Part shown: positions 1 through 7,206 of the stretch, piece by piece
Layout: the number at the start of each line of letters is the position of its first letter
Position numbering within the stretch: the stretch's first letter is position 1
Source of the DNA: an uncultured bacterium
GTDB lineage: Bacteria > Cyanobacteriota > Vampirovibrionia > Gastranaerophilales > Gastranaerophilaceae
Assembly: GCA_900553845.1 (NCBI GenBank)
Contig: USEW01000062.1
Coordinates: 1-10,351 of the forward strand
Direction: 5' to 3'
DNA: 10,351 bases
Notes under the pieces: generated by a model
The model's database searches: none
What the model was told of the DNA's origin: nothing
Seen by the model: only the letters and a program-made list of their open reading frames with translations
Position numbers and translations under genes: made by a program

Positions 1-144
1 GCATCAGCTTTGGCTTTAGCTTCAGCATCAGCTTTGGCTTTAGCTTCAGCATCAGCTTTGGCTTTAGCTTCAGCATCAGCTTTGGCTTTAGCATCGGCAT
101 CAGCTTTGGCTTTAGCTTCAGCATCAGCTTTGGCTTTAGCATCG
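1..144. repeat. 24-bp in-frame tandem repeat, six full copies, open at left edge
   Basis: Six head-to-tail 24-bp units begin at 1, 25, 49, 73, 97 and 121. Copies 1, 2, 3 and 5 are identical. Copies 4 and 6 are identical to each other and differ from the rest at only two bases near the unit end (TTCA versus ATCG), changing Ala-Glu to Ala-Asp. A degenerate start of a seventh unit (GCATCT) follows at 145. The units encode an eight-residue Ala/Lys/Asp/Glu period on the minus strand. Near-perfect identity, including synonymous positions, indicates recent expansion or homogenisation. Because 24 is a multiple of three, copy-number change alters helix length without a frameshift. Confidence 0.97.
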
Positions 145-800
145 GCATCTTCGTCTTTTTTAGCTTCTTCGGCTGGTTCATCTTTTGACAACAATTCATC
201 TATCTTGTCATATAAACCGTCAACTGAACTATCGGCTAAAATTAAATTCTTTTCTCCTGAATAATCTTTTAGGACTTCCTTTGCAGCGTCTTCTACTTTG
301 TCTGCCCCTGAAACTATGATATATTTTATTTTATCTGCAATTGTTTTATCAAGTTTTTCTTTCAATTTAGTTTGGTTTTCTGATGTTGCAACTAATACTA
401 TATTGTTATAACTACCTGATTTATCAGCTGATTCAATTGTTTTTGCAACACCATTCCAAGTTGCACCTGTCCATCCTTTATCTGTTTTGGCGATGGTTGC
501 CATTGTTTTTGCAGCATCTCCTTCGCCTTTTTTCACTACTTTAAATTGTTTAAGTGTTTTTTCTCCGTTATTCCACCAACCAACTATACGTCCTGTTGCG
601 AATAAACCGGTTGCTAAAACAATTGTTCCTAGAATAGCACCGCCAATGGTCCACATTTTTTTCTTTTTTTGATCTTCTTGGCTGCTTAATACAAGTTCAT
701 CGCCAATTTCGTCACTTCCAAAATATTGACGGCTATAACCTTGGGCTTGTTGAGGGCTGCTAACGCTTTGAGTTGCTGGTAAATTTGCTATTGGATTCAT
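1..800 (-). CDS. Single-pass membrane protein with TolA-like repeat tail (3' end beyond window)
   Basis: An open frame of 266 codons starts at ATG 800-798 and runs off the left edge without a stop. A Shine-Dalgarno GAAGGA (814-809) lies 8 nt before the ATG, which fixes the start. Residues 1-48 are polar and Gln/Ser-rich, ending in KKKK. Residues 49-70 form one hydrophobic segment (MWTIGGAILGTIVLATG...), so the N-terminus is probably cytoplasmic and the rest outside. Residues about 80-207 alternate short beta-like strands (NIVLVATS, KYIIVSGA, NLILADS) with charged helices, suggesting a small alpha/beta domain. From about residue 208 the chain becomes a Lys/Glu/Asp/Ala helix made of the 8-residue unit AKAKADAE or AKAKADAD, six copies visible. 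The tail resembles the TolA central helix in composition, but orthology is not claimed. I do not recognise the family; a cell-envelope role is inference. Confidence 0.85.
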   Translation of the reverse strand, partial: MNPIANLPATQSVSSPQQAQGYSRQYFGSDEIGDELVLSSQEDQKKKKMWTIGGAILGTIVLATGLFATGRIVGWWNNGEKTLKQFKVVKKGEGDAAKTMATIAKTDKGWTGATWNGVAKTIESADKSGSYNNIVLVATSENQTKLKEKLDKTIADKIKYIIVSGADKVEDAAKEVLKDYSGEKNLILADSSVDGLYDKIDELLSKDEPAEEAKKDEDADAKAKADAEAKAKADADAKAKADAEAKAKADAEAKAKADAEAKAKAD

Positions 801-897
801 GTTGTATTTCCTTCTTTTTTTATTCACACATGTATATAAAAAATCAAATATGAATTTTGTTGCCACTTTTTGTTGAAAAATTTACAAAAGTTAACAT

Positions 898-935
898 TTG
901 ATTTGAAAAAAATGTTTAAGTTATAATTTTTTTAT
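898..935 (+). promoter_or_regulatory. Candidate nadK promoter, leaderless geometry
   Basis: TTGATT (898-903), an 18-bp spacer and a perfect TATAAT (922-927) lie upstream of the nadK ATG at 936, leaving only 8 bp between the -10 box and the start codon. Transcription would begin at or next to the ATG. No Shine-Dalgarno sequence is visible. An in-frame TAA at 924-926 rules out an upstream start. The -35 box lies inside the right arm of a 9-bp inverted repeat (841-849 and 896-904) that spans the divergent intergenic region. Confidence 0.55.
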
Positions 936-1781
936 ATGAATTATAATGATTTAGTTAAAAATTTAATTATAGTATATTCAGATGATATCAAAAATTCCAG
1001 GCAAAATGCCCTGTTGCTTAAAAGTGCTTTTAATAGAAATAATATACCATGCGAAATTGTCTCGATTGAAAACCTTACAAATGACGCTACATTTGTTATA
1101 GTTATGGGTGGAGATGGTTCAATTTTAAAAACCGCAAGATTTTATTCCCAGCTTGATGCGCCTATTTTAGGGGTAAATCTTGGACGTTTAGGATTTTTAT
1201 CCCAGATTAATGTTGATAATATTGATTTTTTAATAAGGCAGATTTTAAATAATAATTATGAAATTGAGAACCGTTTAATGATTGAGTGCAAAGAAGCCAA
1301 TCTTTATGCGTTAAATGACATTGTTATAAAGGGGGATACTATTTCGCGTACTTCATGTTTTTATTTAAAAATAAATGGACAAAAATTATGTCAATACCTT
1401 GCTGACGGTCTTATTGTTTCAACCCCCACCGGTTCAACAGCTTATACTCTTTCAGCTGGTGGGCCTATTTGTCATCCTGATTGTGATAATATAATAATTG
1501 TGCCCATTTGCCCGCATACTTTAACTTCAAGACCTATTGTAATTCCATCGTCTCATGAAATTGAAATTTCAACATGTAAAAATTGCAATAATATTATTAC
1601 AATTGCAGATGGCCAGCAGGTTAGAAACATTCCTTCAAGCTTGAAAATAGTGATAAAAAAATCATGTTTTTATGCTAAGCTTATGGTATTAAAAGGTTTA
1701 AACAACGATTTTTATTCAATCCTTCGGGATAAGCTATCCTGGGGCGTGTCTCCTAAAATAAACATGGTTGAAGAAGCATGA
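936..1781 (+). CDS. nadK: NAD kinase
   Basis: This cytoplasmic enzyme phosphorylates NAD+ to NADP+ using ATP or polyphosphate. At 281 aa it has normal bacterial length. Visible family signatures are GGDG at residues 58-61 within VIVMGGDGSILKTAR, LNDIVI at 126-131, DGLIVSTPTGSTAY at 157-170 followed by SAGGPICHPD, SRPIV at 198-202, and the C-terminal DGQ at 225-227. The end, FYSILRDKLSWG (259-270), is also typical. The start at 936 is bounded by an in-frame stop at 924-926, and no Shine-Dalgarno is present. The gene ends in ATGA shared with the recN start (1778-1781), so the two are probably translationally coupled. NAD kinase next to recN is a familiar neighbourhood in several bacterial groups. 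Identification is secure. Confidence 0.97.
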   Translation: MNYNDLVKNLIIVYSDDIKNSRQNALLLKSAFNRNNIPCEIVSIENLTNDATFVIVMGGDGSILKTARFYSQLDAPILGVNLGRLGFLSQINVDNIDFLIRQILNNNYEIENRLMIECKEANLYALNDIVIKGDTISRTSCFYLKINGQKLCQYLADGLIVSTPTGSTAYTLSAGGPICHPDCDNIIIVPICPHTLTSRPIVIPSSHEIEISTCKNCNNIITIADGQQVRNIPSSLKIVIKKSCFYAKLMVLKGLNNDFYSILRDKLSWGVSPKINMVEEA

Positions 1782-3469
1782 TAAAAAATTTATATATTAA
1801 AAATTATATATTGATTGATGAACTTAATTTAGATTTTGCTTCTGGGTTTAATGCTCTTATAGGTGAAACTGGCGCTGGCAAAAGCATTATTATTTCCGCT
1901 ATTGATATTGCTTTTGGAGGAAAAGTTTCAGGAAAAGACGTAATAAAAAAAAATGAGACATGTACAAATATTGAACTTACTGTGCTTTTAAATGATAGTT
2001 TTAATAAAAGTATTTTATTTGATAATGGTATAAATGATTTTAAGGACGAAATTATTATTTCCCGTGAAATAACAAAAACTTCCTCAAGATGTCGTATAAA
2101 TGGGATTCTTGTTTCACTTGATTTTATTCGTGAGCTTAAAACTGGGTTGCTCGATATTCATTCACAGCATCAAACTTATACATACATGTTGTCAAAGTAT
2201 CATATTCATTTGCTTGATAATTTTGATAAGAACAATCATCAGGCATTAATTAAAGACTATAAAAAACAATACGCAGAATATATAAGTTTAAATAACACTT
2301 TAAAAGAACTTGAAAACTCGACAGTTTTAAATCAAAACCAAATTGATTTTCTTAAATTTCAAATTGATGAAATTCAAAATGCAAACATTTTGTCTGACGA
2401 CGAAGATGAAAAAATAAAAACAAAACTTTCTGTGCTTGAAAATAGTGAAAAACTTAAAGAATACAGCTATAATGCATATTCAGTTCTGTATGAAGACGAA
2501 GATAATATAATTGATAAACTTGGTTTTGTTAAAAATAATATTCAAAAATGTTTATCCTCTGATATTTCTTTTGAGCCGATATATGAATCTCTTGAAAATG
2601 CCTATGAAATGTTGCGTGATTCAAGTTCTCAAATAAGAAATTATTGTGAAAATATTTCTTTTGACGAACAAACCTTTAATGAATTGAATGAAAGAATTGA
2701 TCTTTTAAATAAATTGAAGCGTAAGTATGGACCTACTTTAAAAGATGTTTTAATAAATTTTCAGAAATTTGAAAATGAATACAATAAAATTGAATTTAAA
2801 GATGAGGAAATAAAGAAAATAAAAGCTCAAATAGCGTATTTGTTGCCAGAATTGGAAAAAAGCGGCCAAATTTTGACACAATCTCGTCAAAATTTGGCCG
2901 GCAGATTATCAAAAATGATGGAAAAAGCTTTATTAAAGCTTGAATTACCAAAAACAAAGTTCCAAATAAAACTTACAAAAACCCCTTATAACGAATTAGG
3001 TTGTGATAATGTTGAATTTATGCTTTCAACAAATATAAGCGAAGAAGTCAAACCGCTTTCAAAAGTGGCTTCAGGCGGTGAAGTTTCCCGTGTTATGTTG
3101 GGGCTCAAAACTATTTTTGCGCATGCAGACAATGTTGATACCTGTATTTTTGATGAAATTGATACTGGTATTTCAGGCAAAGCCTCGATATCAGTAGGTA
3201 ATGCCATAAATGTTTTATCGCATACACATCAAGTTATTTGTATCTCACACCAGCCCTTGATTATGGCCAGGGCTGATAATATTTTATATGTTTCTAAGAC
3301 TCAGAATGATAAGACAAGAATCAGTGTTAAAAGTCTTAATGAAACTGAAAAAATTGAAGCAATTGCAATGCTGGCAGGCGGAAAAGTTAATGATGAAACT
3401 TTAAAGTTTGCAAAAGAACTTATATATGAGGCAAAATCAAATGATAAAAATTACTCTGTTGCAAAATAA
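1778..3469 (+). CDS. recN: DNA repair protein RecN (SMC-like ATPase)
   Basis: RecN is a cytoplasmic SMC-family ATPase recruited to DNA double-strand breaks for recombinational repair. The 563-aa length is normal. The N-terminal half-domain carries Walker A GETGAGKS at residues 29-36 and the family motif GLLDIHSQHQ at 123-132. The centre (about 150-375) is Lys/Glu-rich coiled coil. The C-terminal half-domain has the ABC signature ASGGE at 431-435, Walker B CIFDEIDTGISG at 456-467, and the SHQPLIMARAD segment at 490-500, where many homologues read HLPQ(V/I)A; the last part, MLAGGKVNDET, is also typical. It overlaps nadK by 4 bp and the next gene by 29 bp, so it sits inside a tight operon. The coding sequence contains a 15-bp hairpin (2863-2900) and an A9 run (1945-1953). 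No SOS box was recognised upstream of the operon. Confidence 0.97.
   Translation: MIKNLYIKNYILIDELNLDFASGFNALIGETGAGKSIIISAIDIAFGGKVSGKDVIKKNETCTNIELTVLLNDSFNKSILFDNGINDFKDEIIISREITKTSSRCRINGILVSLDFIRELKTGLLDIHSQHQTYTYMLSKYHIHLLDNFDKNNHQALIKDYKKQYAEYISLNNTLKELENSTVLNQNQIDFLKFQIDEIQNANILSDDEDEKIKTKLSVLENSEKLKEYSYNAYSVLYEDEDNIIDKLGFVKNNIQKCLSSDISFEPIYESLENAYEMLRDSSSQIRNYCENISFDEQTFNELNERIDLLNKLKRKYGPTLKDVLINFQKFENEYNKIEFKDEEIKKIKAQIAYLLPELEKSGQILTQSRQNLAGRLSKMMEKALLKLELPKTKFQIKLTKTPYNELGCDNVEFMLSTNISEEVKPLSKVASGGEVSRVMLGLKTIFAHADNVDTCIFDEIDTGISGKASISVGNAINVLSHTHQVICISHQPLIMARADNILYVSKTQNDKTRISVKSLNETEKIEAIAMLAGGKVNDETLKFAKELIYEAKSNDKNYSVAK
2856..2900 (-). terminator. Perfect 15-bp hairpin plus T6 on the minus strand, inside recN
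   Basis: Arms CGGCCAAATTTTGAC (2863-2877) and GTCAAAATTTGGCCG (2886-2900) are perfectly complementary around an 8-nt loop (2878-2885). Read on the minus strand, the stem is followed by C and then six T residues (2861-2856), the form of a Rho-independent terminator. Read on the plus strand no T tract follows, so recN transcription itself should not end here. The arms encode ordinary RecN residues just after the coiled coil, so this is not an obvious insertion. The structure is certain; its role as an antisense terminator is inference. Confidence 0.5.
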
Positions 3470-4247
3470 CGCAAAATTATCTGATAAAAAATACAATTTT
3501 CAAAATATTCAAAATATGTTATCAAAGAATTTAAATCAACAAACGGATATAATCGTTTTGCCTGAATTATTTGCTGTGGGGTGGGATTGTGAAAGTTTTG
3601 AAACTCAGAAAGAATCAGGTTTTGATAATGAAACATGTAAATTTTTAGAACAAATTGCTCGAAAATATAATGCGAATGTTCTTGGCGGCAGTTTTATCAG
3701 AGTTTGTGAAGATGGATGTTTGAAAAATACAATGCCTGTTTTCAACAGAAACGGAGATTTGATTGATTATTATGATAAAATGCATTTATACAGTTATCTT
3801 GGCGACACAGAAAATAAATACATTAAAAATGGTAAATTCTTAAAAGTTGTTGAATTTGATGTATGCAAAGCTGGTGTTTCAATTTGTTATGACATAAGGT
3901 TCCCGGAAGTTTTCAGGAAGCTTGCTTTAAACGAAGCTGATATATTGTTTAATGTTGCAGCTTGGCCTGAATCACGAAAAAACCATTATATTACTTTATC
4001 AAAAGCACGTGCTATTGAAAACCAAAGTTATTTTGTTGGTTTAACACAGGTTGGACCTATAAAAAACGGAATTTATAATTTAGGAAACTCACTTTGTGTT
4101 GATCCATTAGGAAATGTTTTATTCGAATTAAGTGGAAAAGACGAATGCATAAAAACCTTTGAAATAGATTTAAGAAAACAATATGAGCTTCGAAATAAAG
4201 TCAAAACCTTAAACGATATACATAGCTCATATGTTTGTACAAAATAA
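3441..4247 (+). CDS. Nitrilase-superfamily carbon-nitrogen hydrolase (omega-amidase-like)
   Basis: A cytoplasmic amidase of the nitrilase superfamily, 268 aa. The Glu-Lys-Cys triad is visible: Glu42 in VLPELFAVGWD, Lys113 in YDKMHLYS, and Cys149 in GVSICYDIRFPEVFR. The sequence after the Lys (HLYSYLGDTENKYIKNG) and the NVAAWPESR segment resemble the omega-amidase/YafV branch, which hydrolyses alpha-keto-acid amides such as 2-oxoglutaramate. The exact substrate cannot be read from sequence. I chose ATG 3441 over ATG 3408 because GAGG (3428-3431) sits 9 nt before it and because MIKITLLQ begins the conserved first strand; the earlier start would overlap recN by 62 bp instead of 29. It lies within the nadK-recN operon and ends 20 bp before the aldolase gene. 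Confidence 0.9.
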   Translation: MIKITLLQNNAKLSDKKYNFQNIQNMLSKNLNQQTDIIVLPELFAVGWDCESFETQKESGFDNETCKFLEQIARKYNANVLGGSFIRVCEDGCLKNTMPVFNRNGDLIDYYDKMHLYSYLGDTENKYIKNGKFLKVVEFDVCKAGVSICYDIRFPEVFRKLALNEADILFNVAAWPESRKNHYITLSKARAIENQSYFVGLTQVGPIKNGIYNLGNSLCVDPLGNVLFELSGKDECIKTFEIDLRKQYELRNKVKTLNDIHSSYVCTK

Positions 4248-4267
4248 TAGTGAAATATGGTGGAAAA

Positions 4268-4891
4268 ATGGGAATTATTGAAAAAATAAAAGAAAAAAAA
4301 GTTATGGCAGTTGTACGTATTGCGGATAAAGACAAATGTATTGATACCGTTTCTGCGTTAATTGAAGGCGGGATTGAAATTGTTGAACTTACACTTGAAA
4401 ATAGTTGTACATATGATGTAATAAATCATTTTTCGTCGGATAAAAATTTAAATGTTAAAGTTGCAGCAGGCGGGATAATAACAACCCAGCAGGCTTATAT
4501 AGCCCATAATGCAGGTGCTAGATTGATTGTATCTCCTGTTTTTCAAATGAGTCTTGTTAAATTCTGCAAAGGTATTAAGGTTCCTCATATATCAACAGCA
4601 ACAACTCCAAATGAAGCATATAACGCCTGGAAAACACATATACCTCTGATAAAAATATATCCAACAGGGCATTTAGGCGGTGTAGAGTATATTCAGGATA
4701 TTTTACGACCCATGCCTTTTTTAAATATTATTGCAACAGGAGCTATAAAAATAGACGAAATATGTCAATATTTATCAACAGGTGTTACAGGATGTGCAAT
4801 AGGTCGTGATTTTTATGATAACACGTCCTCATTTAAAGAAATAACAAAACGGGCAGAAAAAGCTGTTTCCTTAATTAAATCAAATGGGTAA
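4268..4891 (+). CDS. KDPG/KHG aldolase-like protein, divergent active site
   Basis: A (beta/alpha)8-barrel class I aldolase of the Eda family, 207 aa, the usual length. Eda cleaves 2-keto-3-deoxy-6-phosphogluconate to pyruvate and glyceraldehyde 3-phosphate. Aligned by eye to E. coli Eda, the catalytic Glu (Glu40, VELTLEN) and the Schiff-base Lys (Lys129, IKIYP) are kept. Several substrate residues differ: TLRT becomes TLEN, GAGT becomes AAGG, FFPAE becomes IYPTG, and PTGGI becomes ATGAI. It may therefore use another 2-keto acid. No phosphogluconate dehydratase gene is adjacent. ATG 4268 is preferred over ATG 4235 because GGTGG (4259-4263) lies just before it and MGIIEKIKEKKVMAVVR matches the family N-terminus. 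It follows the amidase by 20 bp. Family membership is secure; the eda symbol is withheld because the substrate is unclear. Confidence 0.85.
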   Translation: MGIIEKIKEKKVMAVVRIADKDKCIDTVSALIEGGIEIVELTLENSCTYDVINHFSSDKNLNVKVAAGGIITTQQAYIAHNAGARLIVSPVFQMSLVKFCKGIKVPHISTATTPNEAYNAWKTHIPLIKIYPTGHLGGVEYIQDILRPMPFLNIIATGAIKIDEICQYLSTGVTGCAIGRDFYDNTSSFKEITKRAEKAVSLIKSNG

Positions 4892-4927
4892 TTAAAAATA
4901 AATCAAATATTTTTTAAAATCTAAAAC
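4892..4927 (+). promoter_or_regulatory. Candidate promoter for the ABC gene, leaderless geometry
   Basis: The 36-bp gap holds TTAAAA (4892-4897), a 17-bp spacer and TAAAAT (4915-4920), followed by only 7 bp before ATG 4928. No Shine-Dalgarno is present, and an in-frame TAA at 4922-4924 blocks an upstream start. The spacing matches that of the nadK and 79-codon-gene promoters, but the AT-rich background makes chance matches likely, so confidence is limited. Confidence 0.4.
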
Positions 4928-6601
4928 ATGTCTATAATAAAAGTTGAAAATTTAGATTTTAAAATAAATAAAAAATATGTATTAAAAGATGTTTCATTTG
5001 ATGTAAAAGAAAAGTCGATAACAGGATTGATAGGTCCTGATGCAGGCGGAAAAACTTCACTAATTAGAAATATTGCAGGACTTTTAAAACCATCGTCTGG
5101 TAAAATTTTTGTCTTTGACTATGAGGCTTATGAAAATAAACATAAAATACTTTGCAACGTAGGTTATATGCCTCAGACTTTTGGGCTTTATGAGGATTTG
5201 ACTGTTTATGAGAATTTAAAACTTTTTTGCTCTCTTAAGGGGATTAATCAATCAAAAACATTGGATACTATAAACAATATACTTGAATTTACCAATTTAA
5301 GCCAATTTAAAAACCGTTTAAGCGGTAAATTATCAGGAGGCATGAAACAAAAACTCGGACTCGGTTGTGCTATTATGGGCGAGCCTAAATTATTAATACT
5401 TGATGAACCGTCTGTTGGTGTTGATCCTTTATCGCGTGTTGAACTTATAAATATGATAAAAAAAATGAAAGATAAGGGAACTGCTATTTTATGGGCTACT
5501 TCTTATCTTAATGAAATAGATTATTTTGACGATGTAATTATTTTAAATGAAGGAAAGCTTATTTATAAAGGCGATAAAAATATCTTAACTGAAAAAGTAA
5601 AGAACCGTGTATATAATATTGAGTTAAAAACACAGGAAAATATGCGCAATGTTTTTGTTAATTTAATCACTAAAAAAGATGTTTTTAAAGACTTTGTTCC
5701 CCAAGGCAGATATATTAAAGTCCTTTTGTATGACAACAATACTGGGTCTGATGTTTATCCAGGATTAAAAAAAACTGAGCCATCATATGAAGACGGCGTT
5801 ATTGACATGCTTGGTGCAAATGGTTTTAAAGTCCCTAAATTACTTAATGAATTGAAATTACCTAATTATAATATTGAATATCCTATTCAGGCTATAAATC
5901 TGCAGAAGAAGTATGGTGATTTTTATGCAGTAAAGGATAATTCTTTTAAAATAAAAAGAGGTGAAATTTTTGGACTGTTAGGACCCAACGGAGCAGGCAA
6001 ATCAACGACTTTTAAAATGATATGTTCTTTGATTAAGCCAACTGAGGGCAATGTTAAAATCATGGACATTAATGTAACAAAAGATCCTTTCAAAGCAAAA
6101 GAGTTTATCGGTTATATGGCTCAAAAGTTTTCTTTATACGGCAATTTAACAGTTTACCAAAATTTAAATTTTTTTGCATCATTATATGGTTTGTCAAATC
6201 ACAAAAAAAAAGAACAGATTGAAGCTGTTGCAGAAATTTTTAATTTGAATAAATTTTATGATGTCTATGCTTCTGATTTGTCAATTGGATATAAACAAAG
6301 GCTTTCACTTGCAAAATCTATACTTCATTTTCCTCCTTGTTTATTTCTTGATGAGCCAACATCAGGCGTTGATCCTATTTCTCGGCGTGAGTTCTGGGAT
6401 TATATAAATATACTGTCGTTAAAAGGCATTACAGTTATGATAACAACACATTTTATGGATGAAGCTTCATATTGTGATCGTATAAGCTTATTTTATAAAG
6501 GTGAATCAATAGCTCTTGGGACTCCTTCTGAAATTATAAACGAATATAGTTCTGATGACACACTTGAAAACGCATTTATAAATCTTATAAATAAATATTA
6601 A
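4928..6601 (+). CDS. YbhF-like ABC transporter subunit with two fused ATPase domains
   Basis: A cytoplasmic ATP-binding subunit of an ABC-2 type exporter, 557 aa, two nucleotide-binding domains in one chain. Domain 1 (about 1-220) has Walker A GPDAGGKT (36-43), signature LSGGMKQKL (135-143), Walker B LLILDEP (155-161), and ATSYLNE (190-196), where the switch histidine is replaced. Domain 2 (about 318-540) has Walker A GPNGAGKST (352-360), signature LSIGYKQRLSLA (451-462), Walker B CLFLDEPTSGVDP (471-483), and the switch His508 in TTHFMDEA. The domain 2 sequence from the signature to TTHFMDEA closely matches E. coli YbhF as remembered (578 aa), which works with membrane-fusion and permease partners. 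None of those partners lies downstream; a roughly 600-bp gap follows. Lack of the first switch His is also known in YbhF-type proteins, so domain 1 may be a degenerate site. Confidence 0.93.
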   Translation: MSIIKVENLDFKINKKYVLKDVSFDVKEKSITGLIGPDAGGKTSLIRNIAGLLKPSSGKIFVFDYEAYENKHKILCNVGYMPQTFGLYEDLTVYENLKLFCSLKGINQSKTLDTINNILEFTNLSQFKNRLSGKLSGGMKQKLGLGCAIMGEPKLLILDEPSVGVDPLSRVELINMIKKMKDKGTAILWATSYLNEIDYFDDVIILNEGKLIYKGDKNILTEKVKNRVYNIELKTQENMRNVFVNLITKKDVFKDFVPQGRYIKVLLYDNNTGSDVYPGLKKTEPSYEDGVIDMLGANGFKVPKLLNELKLPNYNIEYPIQAINLQKKYGDFYAVKDNSFKIKRGEIFGLLGPNGAGKSTTFKMICSLIKPTEGNVKIMDINVTKDPFKAKEFIGYMAQKFSLYGNLTVYQNLNFFASLYGLSNHKKKEQIEAVAEIFNLNKFYDVYASDLSIGYKQRLSLAKSILHFPPCLFLDEPTSGVDPISRREFWDYINILSLKGITVMITTHFMDEASYCDRISLFYKGESIALGTPSEIINEYSSDDTLENAFINLINKY

Positions 6602-6663
6602 ACTATTATAATGACTTGAGTTATAAAGCATAATAAAAAAAGTATATATAACTATTTATATAA

Positions 6664-7126
6664 AAGCTTGAAAATGAAAACTATATAATAAGTAAAATCA
6701 TAAATTATAATTGTAGCAATAGTAACTTAGAAGATAGCGAAAACGAAAACAATAAATTTTTTGATATTACAATAAAACCTACGTTGAATAATAATTCATA
6801 TATACAATAAATAATATTAATCTTAATTTTATTCATTCAAGCCAATGAGGATGAATATAAATTCAAATATAACTTATATGCAGATATATCAAGCTGCCAT
6901 TATTTCACAAGATGACTTGTAACTATCACTAACGGCGTTTTCTTGTATTCCATAAGGTAAAAGTGATTGTGTAGGCATATTTAAGTGGACCGTTAATACT
7001 GATATTTTGGGAAAAGCGACCGACGGCAAAGGTTATGCCACTCAACGTCAAAACTCTTGCAATGTATCCACAAGACTTGACGATAATAAATGTATTTTTA
7101 CAATTGAGGCTAAAACTTGTCATTAA
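6664..7126 (+). pseudogene. Probable decayed gene in the convergent gap
   Basis: The 605-bp gap between the ABC gene and aroB has no intact gene. One plus-strand frame is open from 6664 to a TAA at 6808-6810, continues to a TGA at 6913-6915, then to a TAA at 6958-6960. A second frame takes over at 6956 and stays open for 56 codons to TAA 7124-7126, with no start codon. That last segment reads GKSDCVGIFKWTVNTD and later NKCIFTIEAKTCH, with four cysteines, and looks like the C-terminus of a secreted or pilin-like protein; no family is recognised. Its GC is visibly higher than the 6602-6830 part. Stops are frequent by chance in such AT-rich DNA, so runs of 48 and 56 open codons are notable, but a purely random origin is not excluded. 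Confidence 0.4.
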
Positions 7127-7206
7127 GGAGTAGCTTTTTACTGTATTAATATTGGTTTCAAAAATTAGACCCGTGGAATCGTGTTTTAAAATTAATTATT
7201 TGGGAG

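Noticed and set aside
1..144. The 24-bp repeats as a CRISPR array, or the plus-strand Ala/Ser-rich frame at 10-264 as a gene
   Set aside because: The repeats are contiguous without spacers and are coding in the long minus-strand frame, which has a start, a Shine-Dalgarno and a sensible protein. The plus frame is its mirror image.
801..850. A promoter for the left-edge minus-strand gene
   Set aside because: TATATA/TATACA-like boxes exist at 837-830 but no convincing -35 at proper spacing; the mirrored TTGATT would place the transcription start on the Shine-Dalgarno.
2863..2900. The recN hairpin as a terminator of recN itself or an inserted palindromic element
   Set aside because: No T tract follows on the plus strand, and the encoded residues fit the expected RecN sequence there without extra length.
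3408..3440. Upstream ATG for the nitrilase-family gene
   Set aside because: It adds 11 residues before the conserved first strand and deepens the recN overlap. The ATG at 3441 has a well-placed GAGG.
4235..4267. Upstream ATG for the aldolase gene
   Set aside because: It lacks a ribosome-binding site, overlaps the amidase gene, and the family N-terminus fits ATG 4268.
6929..7123. Minus-strand 64-codon frame in the convergent gap
   Set aside because: It has no Shine-Dalgarno (CTCCTT precedes the ATG) and no recognisable protein features. The plus-strand frame on the same bases looks more protein-like.
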